Part shown: in pieces, positions 25,867 to 35,198 of the stretch
Layout: every line of letters starts with the position of its first letter
Numbering within the stretch: position 1 is the first letter of the stretch
Source: Geobacillus kaustophilus
GTDB lineage: Bacteria > Bacillota > Bacilli > Bacillales > Anoxybacillaceae
Direction: 5' to 3'
Length of the DNA stretch: 64,000 nucleotides
Assembly (NCBI RefSeq): GCF_000948285.1
Contig: NZ_JYBP01000003.1
Coordinates: 496,001-560,000 of the forward strand
Notes under the pieces: generated by a model
Databases searched by the model: none
What the model saw: only the letters and a program-made list of their open reading frames with translations
Told to the model about the DNA's origin: nothing
Made by a program: the position numbers and the translations under genes

Positions 25867-26757
25867 ATGTGGAGCAAACGAGTCAAATTGGGATTGGCCG
25901 CCTTGTTGATGACCGGCGTTTTGGCCGGCTGCGGGCAGACCGAAAACAACAATGCGGGCGGCAATGAAGAAACGCCAAAGAAAGAAGAAACCTACTCCGG
26001 CACCATTGCCCTAGCGGGATCTACAGCGCTTCAGCCGCTGGCAGAAGAAGCGGCGAACGCGTTTATGGAAAAATATCCGGACGTGTCGATCACCGTTCAA
26101 GGCGGCGGCAGCGGCACGGGCGTCAACCAAGTGGCGGCCGGCGCCGTGCAAATCGGCAACTCTGATGTGCCGGCGGCGGAGAAACTGGACGACAAATCGA
26201 AAGCGTCAGAGCTCGTTGACCATAAAGTGGCCGGCATCGCCTTTGCGATTGTGGTCAACGACGATGTGAACGTCGATAACTTAACGACAAAGCAAATTCA
26301 AGATATTTTCAATGGAAAGATCAAAAACTGGAAAGAAGTCGGCGGACCGGATGAAGCCATTCACGTGATCAACCGTCCGGCGTCATCGGGAACAAGGGCG
26401 GCATTTGAGAAAACGATCATGAAAGACGTGAAAATCAACGATTCGATCGGCACGGTCCAAGATTCAAACGGGGCGGTCGAGCAAGCGATCAGTTCGACGC
26501 CGGGTGCTGTTAGCTATGTAGCGATGTCGTATTTAATCGGGGAAAAGAAAAACTTGAAAACGGTAAAAATTGACGGCGCGGAACCGACGGTGGAGAACAT
26601 CCGCACGGAAAAGTACCCGTTTTGGTCGTATGAATACATGATCACCAAAGGGGAAGCGAAGGAAGAAGTGCGAGCATTTATCGATTTTGTCAAGAGTGAA
26701 GAATTTGCGCCGACCGTTAAAAAGATGGGGTATATCCCGATGACGGAATTGGAGTAG
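25867..26757 (+). CDS. pstS: Phosphate-binding lipoprotein PstS
   Basis: A 296-residue extracytoplasmic receptor. A lipobox VLAGC places the lipidated Cys at residue 22, followed by an Asn/Gly/Glu-rich linker and the binding domain: GSTALQPL, GGGSGTGVNQVAAG, IGNSDVPA and the anion loop NRPASSGTRAAFE. It captures phosphate for the PstCA permease. ATG 25867 follows GGGGGGATTTCTT. Regulated by the Pho box upstream; the coupling ATPase pstB is not in this operon but 6.5 kb downstream. Confidence 0.95.
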   Translation: MWSKRVKLGLAALLMTGVLAGCGQTENNNAGGNEETPKKEETYSGTIALAGSTALQPLAEEAANAFMEKYPDVSITVQGGGSGTGVNQVAAGAVQIGNSDVPAAEKLDDKSKASELVDHKVAGIAFAIVVNDDVNVDNLTTKQIQDIFNGKIKNWKEVGGPDEAIHVINRPASSGTRAAFEKTIMKDVKINDSIGTVQDSNGAVEQAISSTPGAVSYVAMSYLIGEKKNLKTVKIDGAEPTVENIRTEKYPFWSYEYMITKGEAKEEVRAFIDFVKSEEFAPTVKKMGYIPMTELE

Positions 26758-26813
26758 AGAAGGGCGGAAGGCCGGCTCGTTAGGCCGGCCTTTGACAATG
26801 GAGGGATGAAGCC

Positions 26814-27710
26814 ATGCAACAAATGCATACGAAACGGCGGAATCGCTGGCTTGAAGAATACATCGGCCGCACGTTTGCAGTCATCTGCGGCTGGCTGATC
26901 GTTCTGATTACGGTGACGATGATCATCTTCTTAGCGGTAAAGGGAATTCAGTCCTTTACGGACAGCGGTCTTTCGCTTTCCGACATGTTGCTTTCGGCGC
27001 AATGGGATCCAAACGGCACGCCGCCGAAGTATGGGGCGCTCATTTTTATTGTTGGCTCGATGCTCGTCTCGCTTGGCGCTTTGTTGATCAGTGCGCCGAT
27101 CGCTTTGGCGTTGGCGATTTTCATGAACTTTATCGCTCCCAAATGGTTCGTTTCGTTGCTCAAGCCGGTGCTGGAGCTGCTTGTCGGCATTCCGTCGGTG
27201 GTGTATGGCTGGCTTGGGGTGACGATTCTCGTTCCGCTCATGCGCGAATGGTTCGGAGGCTCCGGCTTTAGTCTGCTTGCGGGGATCATCGTCCTTAGTA
27301 TGATGATTTTGCCGACCATCACCAGCATTGCGGCCGACGCCTTAGCCAATGTCCCGATGGCGTATATGGAAGCATCATACGGGCTTGGCTCTACGCGTTG
27401 GCAGGCGATTTCCCGCGTCATCGTTCCGGCGGCGAAAGCCGGGATTGCCACCGGCGTCGTTTTCGGCTTGGCGCGGGCGTTTGGCGAGGCGCTTGCCGTG
27501 CAGATGGTGATCGGCAATACGATTAAGCTGCCTTCAGGCCTTGACAGCCCGACGGCGACGTTAACAAGTGTATTGACGATGGATATGGCGAATACGATCA
27601 ACGGAACACCATGGAACAACGCGTTATGGACATTGGCGCTCATTTTGCTCTTGATCTCGTTTTTCTTCATTGCCGTGATCCGTTTGGTCGGCCCGAGAAA
27701 GGAGGGATAA
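26814..27710 (+). CDS. pstC: Phosphate ABC transporter permease PstC
   Basis: A 298-residue inner-membrane permease with six helices. The first helix is AVICGWLIVLITVTMIIFLAV; the ABC-permease EAA coupling loop is visible as ANVPMAYMEASYGLGSTRWQAISRVIVPAAKAGIATG (about 178-214). It forms the channel with PstA. GGAGGGATGAAGCC precedes ATG 26814. A 56-base gap after pstS contains a G+C-rich inverted repeat (AGGCCGGC / GTTAGGCCGGCCT region) that might attenuate transcription and so favour PstS over the permeases. Confidence 0.95.
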   Translation: MQQMHTKRRNRWLEEYIGRTFAVICGWLIVLITVTMIIFLAVKGIQSFTDSGLSLSDMLLSAQWDPNGTPPKYGALIFIVGSMLVSLGALLISAPIALALAIFMNFIAPKWFVSLLKPVLELLVGIPSVVYGWLGVTILVPLMREWFGGSGFSLLAGIIVLSMMILPTITSIAADALANVPMAYMEASYGLGSTRWQAISRVIVPAAKAGIATGVVFGLARAFGEALAVQMVIGNTIKLPSGLDSPTATLTSVLTMDMANTINGTPWNNALWTLALILLLISFFFIAVIRLVGPRKEG

Positions 27711-27711
27711 G

Positions 27712-28635
27712 ATGACAGCGCGAATGATCGATAAAGTATGGACAGGCATTTTCTATGCGGTGGCTGCTGCAGTCATCGGGTTGCTTATTTTCTTTTTTGC
27801 CGTTGTGTTGTCGAAAGGCGCGGGATTTTGGCAACCTGAGTTTCTGTTCGGACGGCCAAGCAATACGCAAGCGGGCGGCGGCATTGGTCCGCAGCTCATC
27901 AATTCATTTTATATGTTGGTTGTGACATTGCTTTTGTCGGTTCCGCTTTCGTTGGGAGCTGGAATTTATTTGGCCGAATACGCCAAACAGGGGCGGATCG
28001 TCGGGTTCATTCGCCTTTGCTTGGAAACGATGGCATCATTGCCGTCGATTGTCGTCGGGTTGTTTGGATTGTTGGCGTTTGTCACTTTGACGGGTTGGGG
28101 CTATACGCTGCTTGGCGGAGCGTTAGCTGTCACGATCATCAATTTGCCTGGATTGACGCGCATTTGTGAAACAGCGATTTTGGATGTTCCGTCCAACATT
28201 AAAGAGGGGAGTCTTGCCCTTGGAGCGACACGCTGGCAGACATTGGTCAAAGCGGTGCTTCCGGCCGCCATCCCGCAAATTGTCACCGGCGTCATTTTAT
28301 CGGCTGGGCGCATTTTCGGCGAAGCGGCTGTTTTCATTTATACCGCTGGGCTGACGACCCCGATGCTTCGTTGGGATGCGGATTGGGGCAGCCAGGCCAA
28401 CCCGCTGAACGTGTTTCGGCCGGCCGAAACGCTGACGGTGCATATTTGGAAATTGAATTCGGAAGGCATTGTCCCAGACGCGAAGCTGATCGCGGCCAAA
28501 TCGGCGGCTGTGTTGATGGTGGCCGTTCTTTTATTCAATTTGGCTGCACGGCTCGCTTCTTCCTTGCTTGCGCGGTATTTCTCCGGGGGGCGGCGCGCGC
28601 GTCCAGGACGTGGAGAAAGAAGTAAAGCAGCGTAA
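27712..28635 (+). CDS. pstA: Phosphate ABC transporter permease PstA
   Basis: A 307-residue permease with six helices and the EAA loop DVPSNIKEGSLALGATRWQTLVKAVLPAAIPQIVTG (about 159-194). AAAGGAGGGATAAG lies before ATG 27712, one base after the pstC stop. The C-terminal tail is unusually basic (SGGRRARPGRGERSKAA). The operon ends here with a strong hairpin, so PstB must be supplied from its separate locus. Confidence 0.95.
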   Translation: MTARMIDKVWTGIFYAVAAAVIGLLIFFFAVVLSKGAGFWQPEFLFGRPSNTQAGGGIGPQLINSFYMLVVTLLLSVPLSLGAGIYLAEYAKQGRIVGFIRLCLETMASLPSIVVGLFGLLAFVTLTGWGYTLLGGALAVTIINLPGLTRICETAILDVPSNIKEGSLALGATRWQTLVKAVLPAAIPQIVTGVILSAGRIFGEAAVFIYTAGLTTPMLRWDADWGSQANPLNVFRPAETLTVHIWKLNSEGIVPDAKLIAAKSAAVLMVAVLLFNLAARLASSLLARYFSGGRRARPGRGERSKAA

Positions 28636-28640
28636 GCACA

Positions 28641-28676
28641 AAAAAAGCTGTCCTGCATCGACAGGCAGCTTTTTTA
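28641..28676. terminator. Bidirectional terminator between pstA and the DUF1189 gene
   Basis: AAAAAAGCTG with CAGCTTTTTT plus an inner CCTG/CAGG pairing; it ends both convergent transcripts. Confidence 0.85.
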
Positions 28677-29447
28677 TATTTCCCGTTTGGCTGATGGCAC
28701 TTCCTTGACGGCCAAAAAGAGGACGACAAGCGAAACGAACCAATGGATCAACGCGCCGTAGGGCACAACCGCCTGCACCGTTTCCATCACGGTGAAAAAG
28801 ACGGTCGACAGCGTAATGGCGTAAGCCGACATCACCCATGTATGACGGTAGCGCAGCGTTTTGTCGAGCACGCCGGCAAAAATCAGGCCGAAAAAGGCAA
28901 AGATGCACACGCTGATAAATTTCCCGGCGCAGGCGAGGACGTATAAAACGAGCCCAAAAAGCGGGATGAGGACAGGGAGAAGCGACTGAAGACCGGCGAT
29001 GAACGCGCGAACGTCTTCGTCGGTAATGGTCACGTCCGGAAACGTGGCATAGCTGTAATGCTGCGCCTGATGGCCGGCGACGAGCACGGCTTCATGCTTC
29101 AAGAGCGCGATGGCGTTCGGAAACTGCTCGACGTTCTTACTCGTCACTTTGCCGGTGCTGTCAAAAATGATCGTAAATCCGCCTTGGTCAATATGAATGG
29201 GCTTGGCTGCTGCTGAGCGAAGTTCACCGTTTTCAATCGCAAACGACGGCAAGTCGTTATGCAACAAGGCGCTCGTTGTGCGGACGCCTTCGGCGAGAGA
29301 CACCGAAGCGTAGTAAAAGGTCGGAAGAATGGATAAGAACGTAAGCAAAAACAAATAGCCAATCGTTTTTCCGATTCCTTGGAATCGGAAGCGGGCGATG
29401 TCTTTTGGGGAATATAAGCTTTTCCACAGCTGGACAAATACGTTCAT
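28674..29447 (-). CDS. yqgB: DUF1189 family membrane protein (YqgB-like)
   Basis: A 257-residue membrane protein starting MNVFVQLWKSLYSPKDIARFRFQGIGKTIGYLFLLTFL, typical of DUF1189. One helix near 30-50, an extracytoplasmic domain of about 110 residues, then four helices (about 147-252). The start at 29447 follows AAAGGTGTGTCTGTG; the open frame to 29507 lacks an SD. Gene order before sodA suggests the B. subtilis yqgB orthologue. Function unknown. Confidence 0.78.
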   Translation of the reverse strand: MNVFVQLWKSLYSPKDIARFRFQGIGKTIGYLFLLTFLSILPTFYYASVSLAEGVRTTSALLHNDLPSFAIENGELRSAAAKPIHIDQGGFTIIFDSTGKVTSKNVEQFPNAIALLKHEAVLVAGHQAQHYSYATFPDVTITDEDVRAFIAGLQSLLPVLIPLFGLVLYVLACAGKFISVCIFAFFGLIFAGVLDKTLRYRHTWVMSAYAITLSTVFFTVMETVQAVVPYGALIHWFVSLVVLFLAVKEVPSAKREI

Positions 29448-29542
29448 CACAGACACACCTTTCTTTGTCTCCTTTTCCATTGTAGCTGGGAAAGAGGAAG
29501 AATTCAACTTGGGACGAAGAAAAAAGCGGGCATCTTCCCGCT

Positions 29543-30433
29543 TTAGTCAGAAGGCAAATGAAAGGTGCCAAGCAAGGCGCGCCATTGCAACACCCGTTCA
29601 TTTAGTGCATCGGCTTCGGAACGAATGGCAGCCATGGCATTGTGCTGGCCGTCGGTAAAATGTGAAATTTGCTCCATCGACGAAGCGATCTGTTGGGCGA
29701 CGGTGGCAATCTCTGCGATATGTTCACGCATTTTCGCTGATTTGCCGCTCGATGGCGGCGAATTGCTCTGAAATTTGCAGCGTATGTGCGGATGAATGCG
29801 ACACCATTGCAGTGATTTCTTCAAAGGCTTGTTGGCTTTCCGTGAACGTTTTTTTCGTTTCATCGAGTTGCTTTGCACTTTCTTTCATTGATTGAACCGC
29901 GGCCTCGATTTGGTTTTGCACATCTTGAACAATGGATTGAATTTGTGCCAACGCTTGTCCTGTTTGCGCCGACAGCGACCGGATTTCTTTAGCAACAACT
30001 GAGAAACTTGGTCTGTATGCAAAACCCCTTGCTTCTTTTTCAATATGTCGCGCACGACCTGCTTGGACAGCGTTTGGTTGGGCGAGGTTGGCCGTTTCGC
30101 TACCGTCTTTCCCGTTTCCGTTAAAATCAATTGCACCGGATGAAGGTGTAAAGCGTGGAATTTCCGTTCATTTAAGGCCAATGAATAGTTCAGTTTTTGA
30201 GAAAATGCTTCATTGGTCGTTGTAGCCTTTAAAATAGAAATTTTTTCAATCATAGTTTCGCTTGATAATTGCAATTGTTGCTGGATCGACTGAATAGCTG
30301 AATGGCGTCCTTGAATATAGCCGATTGAAGTGATGGCAAGGGCCGCCAACGTCGTTGTGAGCACCATTGCCGTCATGACAATTGTCTCAAGCCGGAAGGC
30401 GCTCCATAATGAACCTGTTCGTTTCGTTTCCAT
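29543..30433 (-). pseudogene. Decayed methyl-accepting chemotaxis protein
   Basis: The minus strand begins METKRTGSLWSAFRLETIVMTAMVLTT with a membrane helix and a short sensor-like segment (to about 30010), then shifts frame near VAKEIRSLSAQTGQALAQIQSIVQDVQNQIEAA (a typical receptor signalling-domain sequence, about 30004-29905), continues to QISEQFAAI near 29757, and shifts again to KMREHIAEIATVAQQIASSMEQISHFTDGQHNAM and the tail ending at 29543. The HAMP region and the kinase-contact hairpin are missing. At least two frameshifts and one internal deletion make a functional receptor very unlikely. Confidence 0.85.
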
Positions 30434-30556
30434 TTTCGCTGAGTTCCCCCTTAACTGGAAGCTACTTTATACTATATACTATAGCTTGTCATTATGAAGA
30501 AACGGTCAACGGCATGTTGAAAATATGTAAACAAAGGGGGAGAACAAGCAAATCGA

Positions 30557-30585
30557 TTGAAACATTGTGCCAACTTTGGTAAGCT
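30557..30585 (+). promoter_or_regulatory. Weak promoter candidate for sodA
   Basis: TTGAAA (30557-30562), 17 bases, TAAGCT (30580-30585). The -10 is poor; the gap from 30434 to 30641 shows nothing better. Confidence 0.3.
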
Positions 30586-30641
30586 AATCTCAAACGGACG
30601 CTTTGGCGTTCGTGTACATACCAAATAAGGAGGAGATCGGT

Positions 30642-31256
30642 ATGCCATTTGAATTGCCAGCATTGCCGTATCCGTACGATGCGCTTGAGCCGCACATTGA
30701 CAAAGAAACGATGAACATTCATCACACGAAGCACCATAACACATACGTCACGAATTTGAATGCGGCGCTTGAAGGGCATCCGGATTTGCAAAACAAATCG
30801 CTCGAAGAATTGCTCAGCAATTTGGAAGCCCTTCCGGAAAGCATCCGCACGGCGGTGCGCAACAACGGCGGCGGCCATGCGAACCACTCGCTTTTCTGGA
30901 CGATTTTGTCGCCAAACGGCGGCGGCGAGCCGACGGGTGAGCTGGCTGAGGCGATCAACAAAAAATTCGGCAGCTTCGCGGCGTTTAAAGACGAGTTTTC
31001 GAAAGCAGCGGCCGGCCGTTTCGGTTCTGGCTGGGCATGGCTTGTCGTGAACAACGGCGAGCTGGAAATTACGAGCACGCCGAACCAAGACTCGCCGATC
31101 ATGGAAGGTAAAACGCCGATTCTCGGCTTGGACGTTTGGGAGCATGCGTACTACTTGAAATATCAAAACCGCCGTCCGGAATACATTGCCGCATTCTGGA
31201 ACATTGTCAACTGGGACGAAGTGGCGAAACGGTACAGCGAAGCGAAAGCGAAGTAA
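30642..31256 (+). CDS. sodA: Superoxide dismutase [Mn]
   Basis: A 204-residue Mn-SOD that converts superoxide to peroxide and oxygen in the cytoplasm. Metal ligands are visible in [12 protein letters not shown] (His 27), GHANHSLFW (His 82) and LDVWEHAYY (Asp 164, His 168). The sequence is that of the well-studied G. stearothermophilus enzyme with only a few substitutions, which is the best single clue to the genus. ATG 30642 follows AAGGAGGAGATCG. Flanked by its own terminator it is monocistronic. Confidence 0.98.
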   Translation: MPFELPALPYPYDALEPHIDKETMNIHHTKHHNTYVTNLNAALEGHPDLQNKSLEELLSNLEALPESIRTAVRNNGGGHANHSLFWTILSPNGGGEPTGELAEAINKKFGSFAAFKDEFSKAAAGRFGSGWAWLVVNNGELEITSTPNQDSPIMEGKTPILGLDVWEHAYYLKYQNRRPEYIAAFWNIVNWDEVAKRYSEAKAK

Positions 31257-31262
31257 TCAACA

Positions 31263-31294
31263 AAGCGGGGCGAAACGAAACGCCCCGCTTTTTT
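31263..31294 (+). terminator. Terminator after sodA
   Basis: AAGCGGGGCG (31263-31272) pairs with CGCCCCGCTT (31281-31290), followed by a T-run. Confidence 0.9.
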
Positions 31295-31397
31295 AGCGAT
31301 GGAGGGTGCAGGCAAAGGAAGCGGTTTTCTTTGCGCCGGGTGCATAGCCATAGCGGAAATGGCCACACTACCGGATAGATGAAAAGGGGAGTTTGCA

Positions 31398-32690
31398 ATG
31401 GCATTTTTCCAAAAACTAACCGGTCAAGAACAAGTGAACCGCGACCTGCTTCTTTTGCTTTGCATCGGTGGGTTTTACGCGCTCGGTGTTTCCCTGTCGA
31501 ACACGTTTGTCAACATTTATTTATGGAAACAGACCGGCGATTTCCGCGACTTGGCGCTATACAATTTGGCGATTGTCACGATGCAGCCGCTGACGTTTAT
31601 TTTCGCCGGCCGGCTGGCAAAACAAATTGACCGCATTCTTGTTTTGCGGCTTGGTGTGTCGTGTTTAGCCGTTTTTTTTGTCACCGTTTTATTGGTCGGC
31701 TCTCGCGCCCATCAATATTTGCTTTTTCTCGGTGCGCTGCTCGGCGTCGGCTATGGTTTTTATTGGCTGGCGTTTAACGTGTTGACGTTTGAAATTACCG
31801 AACCGGAGACGCGCGACTTCTTTAACGGTTTTTTTGGGGTGTTGACCTCATCAGCCGGCATGATCGGGCCGATTGCCGCCGGCTATATGATTTCATCGCT
31901 CGCCGGTGCGAAAGGGTATACGTTCGTTTTCTCGCTGTCGCTCGGCTTGTTTCTTGTCGCCGTGCTGCTCAGCTTTTTCTTGAAGCGCCGCGCGGCTGCG
32001 GGGAAATATTTGTTCATCCGCATTTTAAAGGAGAGGAATGAAAACCGGAACTGGCGGCTCATTACGAATGCCCACTTTTTCCAAGGATTGCGCGAAGGCA
32101 CGTTTGTGTTTATCATTTCCGTGCTGGTGTATGTCACTTCTGGAAGCGAATGGGCGCTCGGCAAATTCGGGCTTGTCAACTCGTTCACGTCGTTTGTCGC
32201 CTATTATGCCGTCTCTCGGCTGATCAAGCGTGAATATCGGATGAAAGCGATTTTGCTAGGAGGAGCGCTGCTATACGGGGCCATTTTCTTGATCGTTTTC
32301 CATCCGACCTATCCGCGCCTCATTCTTTATGCCATCACGATCGCCATTGCGTATCCATTGTTGCTTGTTCCGTATTCCTCCTTGACGTTTGACGTCATCG
32401 GGAAGAGCTGGAAATCGGCCGAGGCGCGCGTCGAATACATAGTTGTCCGCGAATTGTTTTTAAACGCCGGACGGGTGGCGTCGATTTTAGCCTTTTTAAC
32501 GGCTGTGGCGCTCTTTGGAGAAGAGGTTGGCATCCGCGCGCTTATGTTTGTGTGCGGAGCCGGGCATTTGGCAACTTACTGGTTTGTCCGCCTCATTCGC
32601 TTCACCGATGACCGTCCAGAGCGCGGTCATCGTGAGCAGATTTTTCTTCGGCCGAAGCTGGACGACGAACGAGGCCGTTCGCCGGTGTGA
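31398..32690 (+). CDS. yqgE: MFS transporter YqgE
   Basis: A 430-residue major-facilitator protein with about twelve hydrophobic helices. The N-terminal half shows LLLCIGGFYALGVSLSNTFVNIYLWKQTGDF and FAGRLAKQIDRILVLRLG (loop 2-3 motif), and a central basic loop KRRAAAGKYLFIRILKERNENRNWR separates the halves. Substrate unknown. The sodA-yqgE-pbpA order is the same as in B. subtilis. ATG 31398 follows AAAGGGGAG. It ends 72 bases before pbpA. Confidence 0.88.
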   Translation: MAFFQKLTGQEQVNRDLLLLLCIGGFYALGVSLSNTFVNIYLWKQTGDFRDLALYNLAIVTMQPLTFIFAGRLAKQIDRILVLRLGVSCLAVFFVTVLLVGSRAHQYLLFLGALLGVGYGFYWLAFNVLTFEITEPETRDFFNGFFGVLTSSAGMIGPIAAGYMISSLAGAKGYTFVFSLSLGLFLVAVLLSFFLKRRAAAGKYLFIRILKERNENRNWRLITNAHFFQGLREGTFVFIISVLVYVTSGSEWALGKFGLVNSFTSFVAYYAVSRLIKREYRMKAILLGGALLYGAIFLIVFHPTYPRLILYAITIAIAYPLLLVPYSSLTFDVIGKSWKSAEARVEYIVVRELFLNAGRVASILAFLTAVALFGEEVGIRALMFVCGAGHLATYWFVRLIRFTDDRPERGHREQIFLRPKLDDERGRSPV

Positions 32691-32762
32691 GGGGCCAAGT
32701 TTTTCCCTAGCCATGCCCGCCTTTTTCTTTTACAATAGGGGGAGGGAAAGGAGGAACGGGGG

Positions 32763-34877
32763 ATGAAACGGAAAAAGCGGGCGCAAGTGCCGATTCGGTT
32801 AAACATTTTGTTCTTCTTTGTTTTTTTGTTGTTTTCAGCGCTCATTTTGCGCCTTGGCGTCGTGCAGATCGTCTACGGTGAAGACTATCGGCGCGAAGTG
32901 GAGCGAACGCAGGATGAAATCGTCAGCACGCCGGTGCCGCGCGGCAAAATTTACGATCGGTTCGGCCGCGTGATCGTCGACAACACACCGCAAAAGGCGA
33001 TTACGTACACGCGCTCCAAAACGACACAGCCGGAAGAAATATTGGACATAGCAAGGAAACTTGCCCAATACATCGACATTCCCGATGCGGAGAAAAAAGT
33101 GACTGAGCGCGATATGAAAGATTATTGGATTTTAACGCATCCGGAAGAAGCGAAACAGAAGGTGAGCGAACAAGAACGGAAAAAGCTCGCTGATCAAGGG
33201 CTGACGCAAAAAGAGATCGACAAAAAAGTGTACGAGTGGACGCTCGATCGCATCACCAAGCAAGATTTAGCGCAAATTTCGAAAGCGGAGCTTGAAGTGA
33301 TCGCCATTAAACATGAGATGGAAAGCGGCTACGCCTTGACGCCGCAGACGGTCAAAAGCAAAGGAGTGACCGACCGCGAATATGCAGTCGTCAGCGAGCA
33401 TTTGAGCGAGCTGCCCGGCGTCAATACGACGGTGGATTGGGACCGGAAATACGTCTATGACAACACATTCCGCTCTGTGCTCGGCAGTGTGACGGAAGAA
33501 GATGAAGGCGTCCCGCGCGAACGGCTCGATTACTTTTTAGCCCGCGATTACAGCCGCAACGACCGCGTCGGCAAAAGTTATTTGGAGATGCAGTATGAAG
33601 AAGTGCTGCACGGCAAAAAGGCAAAAGTGAAAAACGTTGTCGACAAATCGGGCAATGTCATCTCGGTCGAGCAAGTGTATCCAGGCGAGCGCGGCAAAGA
33701 CCTCGTGTTGACCATTGATGCCGAGCTCCAGCAAAAGGTTGAGCAAATCATTCAACAAGAGATTCTGGCGACGAAGCGCAAAGGCCGGTCACCGCTCTTG
33801 GACCGGGCGTTTGTCGTCATGATGAACCCGAAGACGGGCGAAGTGTTGGCGATGGCCGGCAAGCTTCTTCAAGACGGCAAATTTGTTGACTTTGCCATCG
33901 GCAACATCACGTCCGCTTATGCGATGGGATCGGCGGTGAAAGGGGCGACCGTTCTCACTGGCTTTCAAACCGGGGTGCTTCATCCGAATACGTATATAAA
34001 GGACGAGCCGCTGTATATTAAAGGAACCCCGGTGAAAAAATCATGGAAGACGATGGGGACGATCAACGAGCTGACGGCGCTCAAGCAGTCGTCGAACGTC
34101 TATATGTTCAAAACAGCGATCGCCATCGGGGGCGGTGTGTATCGTCCGCATGCGCCGCTTCGCATCAATCCAGAGGCGTTTACGACGATTCGCCACTATT
34201 TCAGCCAATTCGGCCTTGGTGTGAAAACGGGCATCGATTTGCCAAACGAACTTAGCGGCTTCCAAGGACAAAGCACGCGCGGCGGATTTTTGCTCGACTT
34301 AGCCATCGGCCAGTACGATATGTATACGCCGATGCAGCTGGCGCAATACGTCTCGACGATCGCCAACGGCGGCTATCGGATGAAGCCTCAGCTTGTCAAA
34401 GAAATTCGTGAACCGTCGGCTGACGGAAAAAAACTTGGCCGGATCATGAAACGGTTCGAACCGGTTGTGCTAAACCGGATTGATATGAAGACGGAATACA
34501 TCAAGCGGGTGCAAGAAGGATTCCGCCGTGTGATGCAAGAGCCGGGCGGAACGGCGTATTCGTACTTTGCGGGCGCTTCGTACAAGCCGGCCGGCAAAAC
34601 GGGGACAGCGGAGGCGTTTTACGATGGACCGATCCAAAGCCGACGGAATGATCCAACGTACAACTTGACGCTCGTTGGCTATGCGCCGTACAACGATCCA
34701 GAAGTGTCGTTCGCCGTTGTCGTTCCGTGGGCGACGCAAGGGGAGAGCGATGGGATCAATGACCGGATCGGCCGCCGCATTTTAGATGCGTATTTTGAAT
34801 TGAAAGCGAAGCGGGCGGCCGGCGGCGGGAGCAGCTTCGATGCGCAAGGCGGCGCGGAGGCCGCTGATGCGCGCTGA
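32763..34877 (+). CDS. pbpA: Penicillin-binding protein 2A (class B transpeptidase)
   Basis: A 704-residue class B PBP. An N-terminal helix ([24 protein letters not shown]) anchors it; the dimerisation/pedestal domain spans about 50-330; the transpeptidase domain holds SAVK (active-site Ser 390), SSN near residue 444 and KTGT (612-615). It cross-links lateral-wall peptidoglycan for rod shape during growth and spore outgrowth. ATG 32763 follows AAAGGAGGAACGGGGG. In B. subtilis pstS follows immediately; here a MITE and pstB follow. Confidence 0.95.
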   Translation: MKRKKRAQVPIRLNILFFFVFLLFSALILRLGVVQIVYGEDYRREVERTQDEIVSTPVPRGKIYDRFGRVIVDNTPQKAITYTRSKTTQPEEILDIARKLAQYIDIPDAEKKVTERDMKDYWILTHPEEAKQKVSEQERKKLADQGLTQKEIDKKVYEWTLDRITKQDLAQISKAELEVIAIKHEMESGYALTPQTVKSKGVTDREYAVVSEHLSELPGVNTTVDWDRKYVYDNTFRSVLGSVTEEDEGVPRERLDYFLARDYSRNDRVGKSYLEMQYEEVLHGKKAKVKNVVDKSGNVISVEQVYPGERGKDLVLTIDAELQQKVEQIIQQEILATKRKGRSPLLDRAFVVMMNPKTGEVLAMAGKLLQDGKFVDFAIGNITSAYAMGSAVKGATVLTGFQTGVLHPNTYIKDEPLYIKGTPVKKSWKTMGTINELTALKQSSNVYMFKTAIAIGGGVYRPHAPLRINPEAFTTIRHYFSQFGLGVKTGIDLPNELSGFQGQSTRGGFLLDLAIGQYDMYTPMQLAQYVSTIANGGYRMKPQLVKEIREPSADGKKLGRIMKRFEPVVLNRIDMKTEYIKRVQEGFRRVMQEPGGTAYSYFAGASYKPAGKTGTAEAFYDGPIQSRRNDPTYNLTLVGYAPYNDPEVSFAVVVPWATQGESDGINDRIGRRILDAYFELKAKRAAGGGSSFDAQGGAEAADAR

Positions 34878-34883
34878 CATCAA

Positions 34884-34910
34884 AGGCGCCTGAACGGGCG
34901 CCTCTTTTTT
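34884..34910 (+). terminator. Terminator after pbpA
   Basis: AGGCGCC (34884-34890) pairs with GGCGCCT (34897-34903), then CTTTTTT. Confidence 0.8.
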
Positions 34911-34926
34911 ACGCTTGCAAAAAAAT

Positions 34927-35062
34927 GGCTCTTCACCAAAAGTTGTACTTGATTTTTTCTGAACATACCCTATTTACGCTTGTGAGGGAAAATCAGCACG
35001 TTTTGCATATCTTTGTGCAGGAAACCGTATTGCTTGTCAAGTACATGTTGTGGTGAAGAGCC
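34927..35062. mobile_element. 136-bp MITE with ISL3-type terminal repeats and 8-bp target duplication
   Basis: Both ends read inward GGCTCTTCACCA and, after a few variable bases, TGTACTTGA; over the first 26 bases the two ends agree at 23 positions (34927-34952 and 35062-35037). The element is flanked on both sides by the same 8 bases, AAAAAAAT (34919-34926 and 35063-35070). Termini starting GGCTCTT and 8-bp duplications are typical of the ISL3 family. It has no coding capacity, so it could only be moved by a transposase encoded elsewhere. Confidence 0.85.
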
Positions 35063-35078
35063 AAAAAAATGATGTTTG

Positions 35079-35117
35079 TTTACAAAAACTTTACATACCG
35101 TCCACACAGCGTTAACG
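35079..35117 (+). promoter_or_regulatory. Pho box of pstB
   Basis: TTTACA, TTTACA, TCCACA and TTAACG at exact 11-base spacing (35079, 35090, 35101, 35112). Four tandem PhoP half-sites, starting nine bases after the MITE target duplication. Confidence 0.85.
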
Positions 35118-35198
35118 ATCGTTTTGTATGCTCATGATAGGAAAAACTCGATCTTCCGTTGCCAGTGAGGGCGGAAGGAAATGAAAGGAGTCACGCCG

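Noticed and set aside
26758-26813. Full terminator between pstS and pstC
   Set aside because: A G+C-rich inverted repeat (GCCGGC region) is present but has no T-run; at most a processing or attenuation hairpin within the operon.
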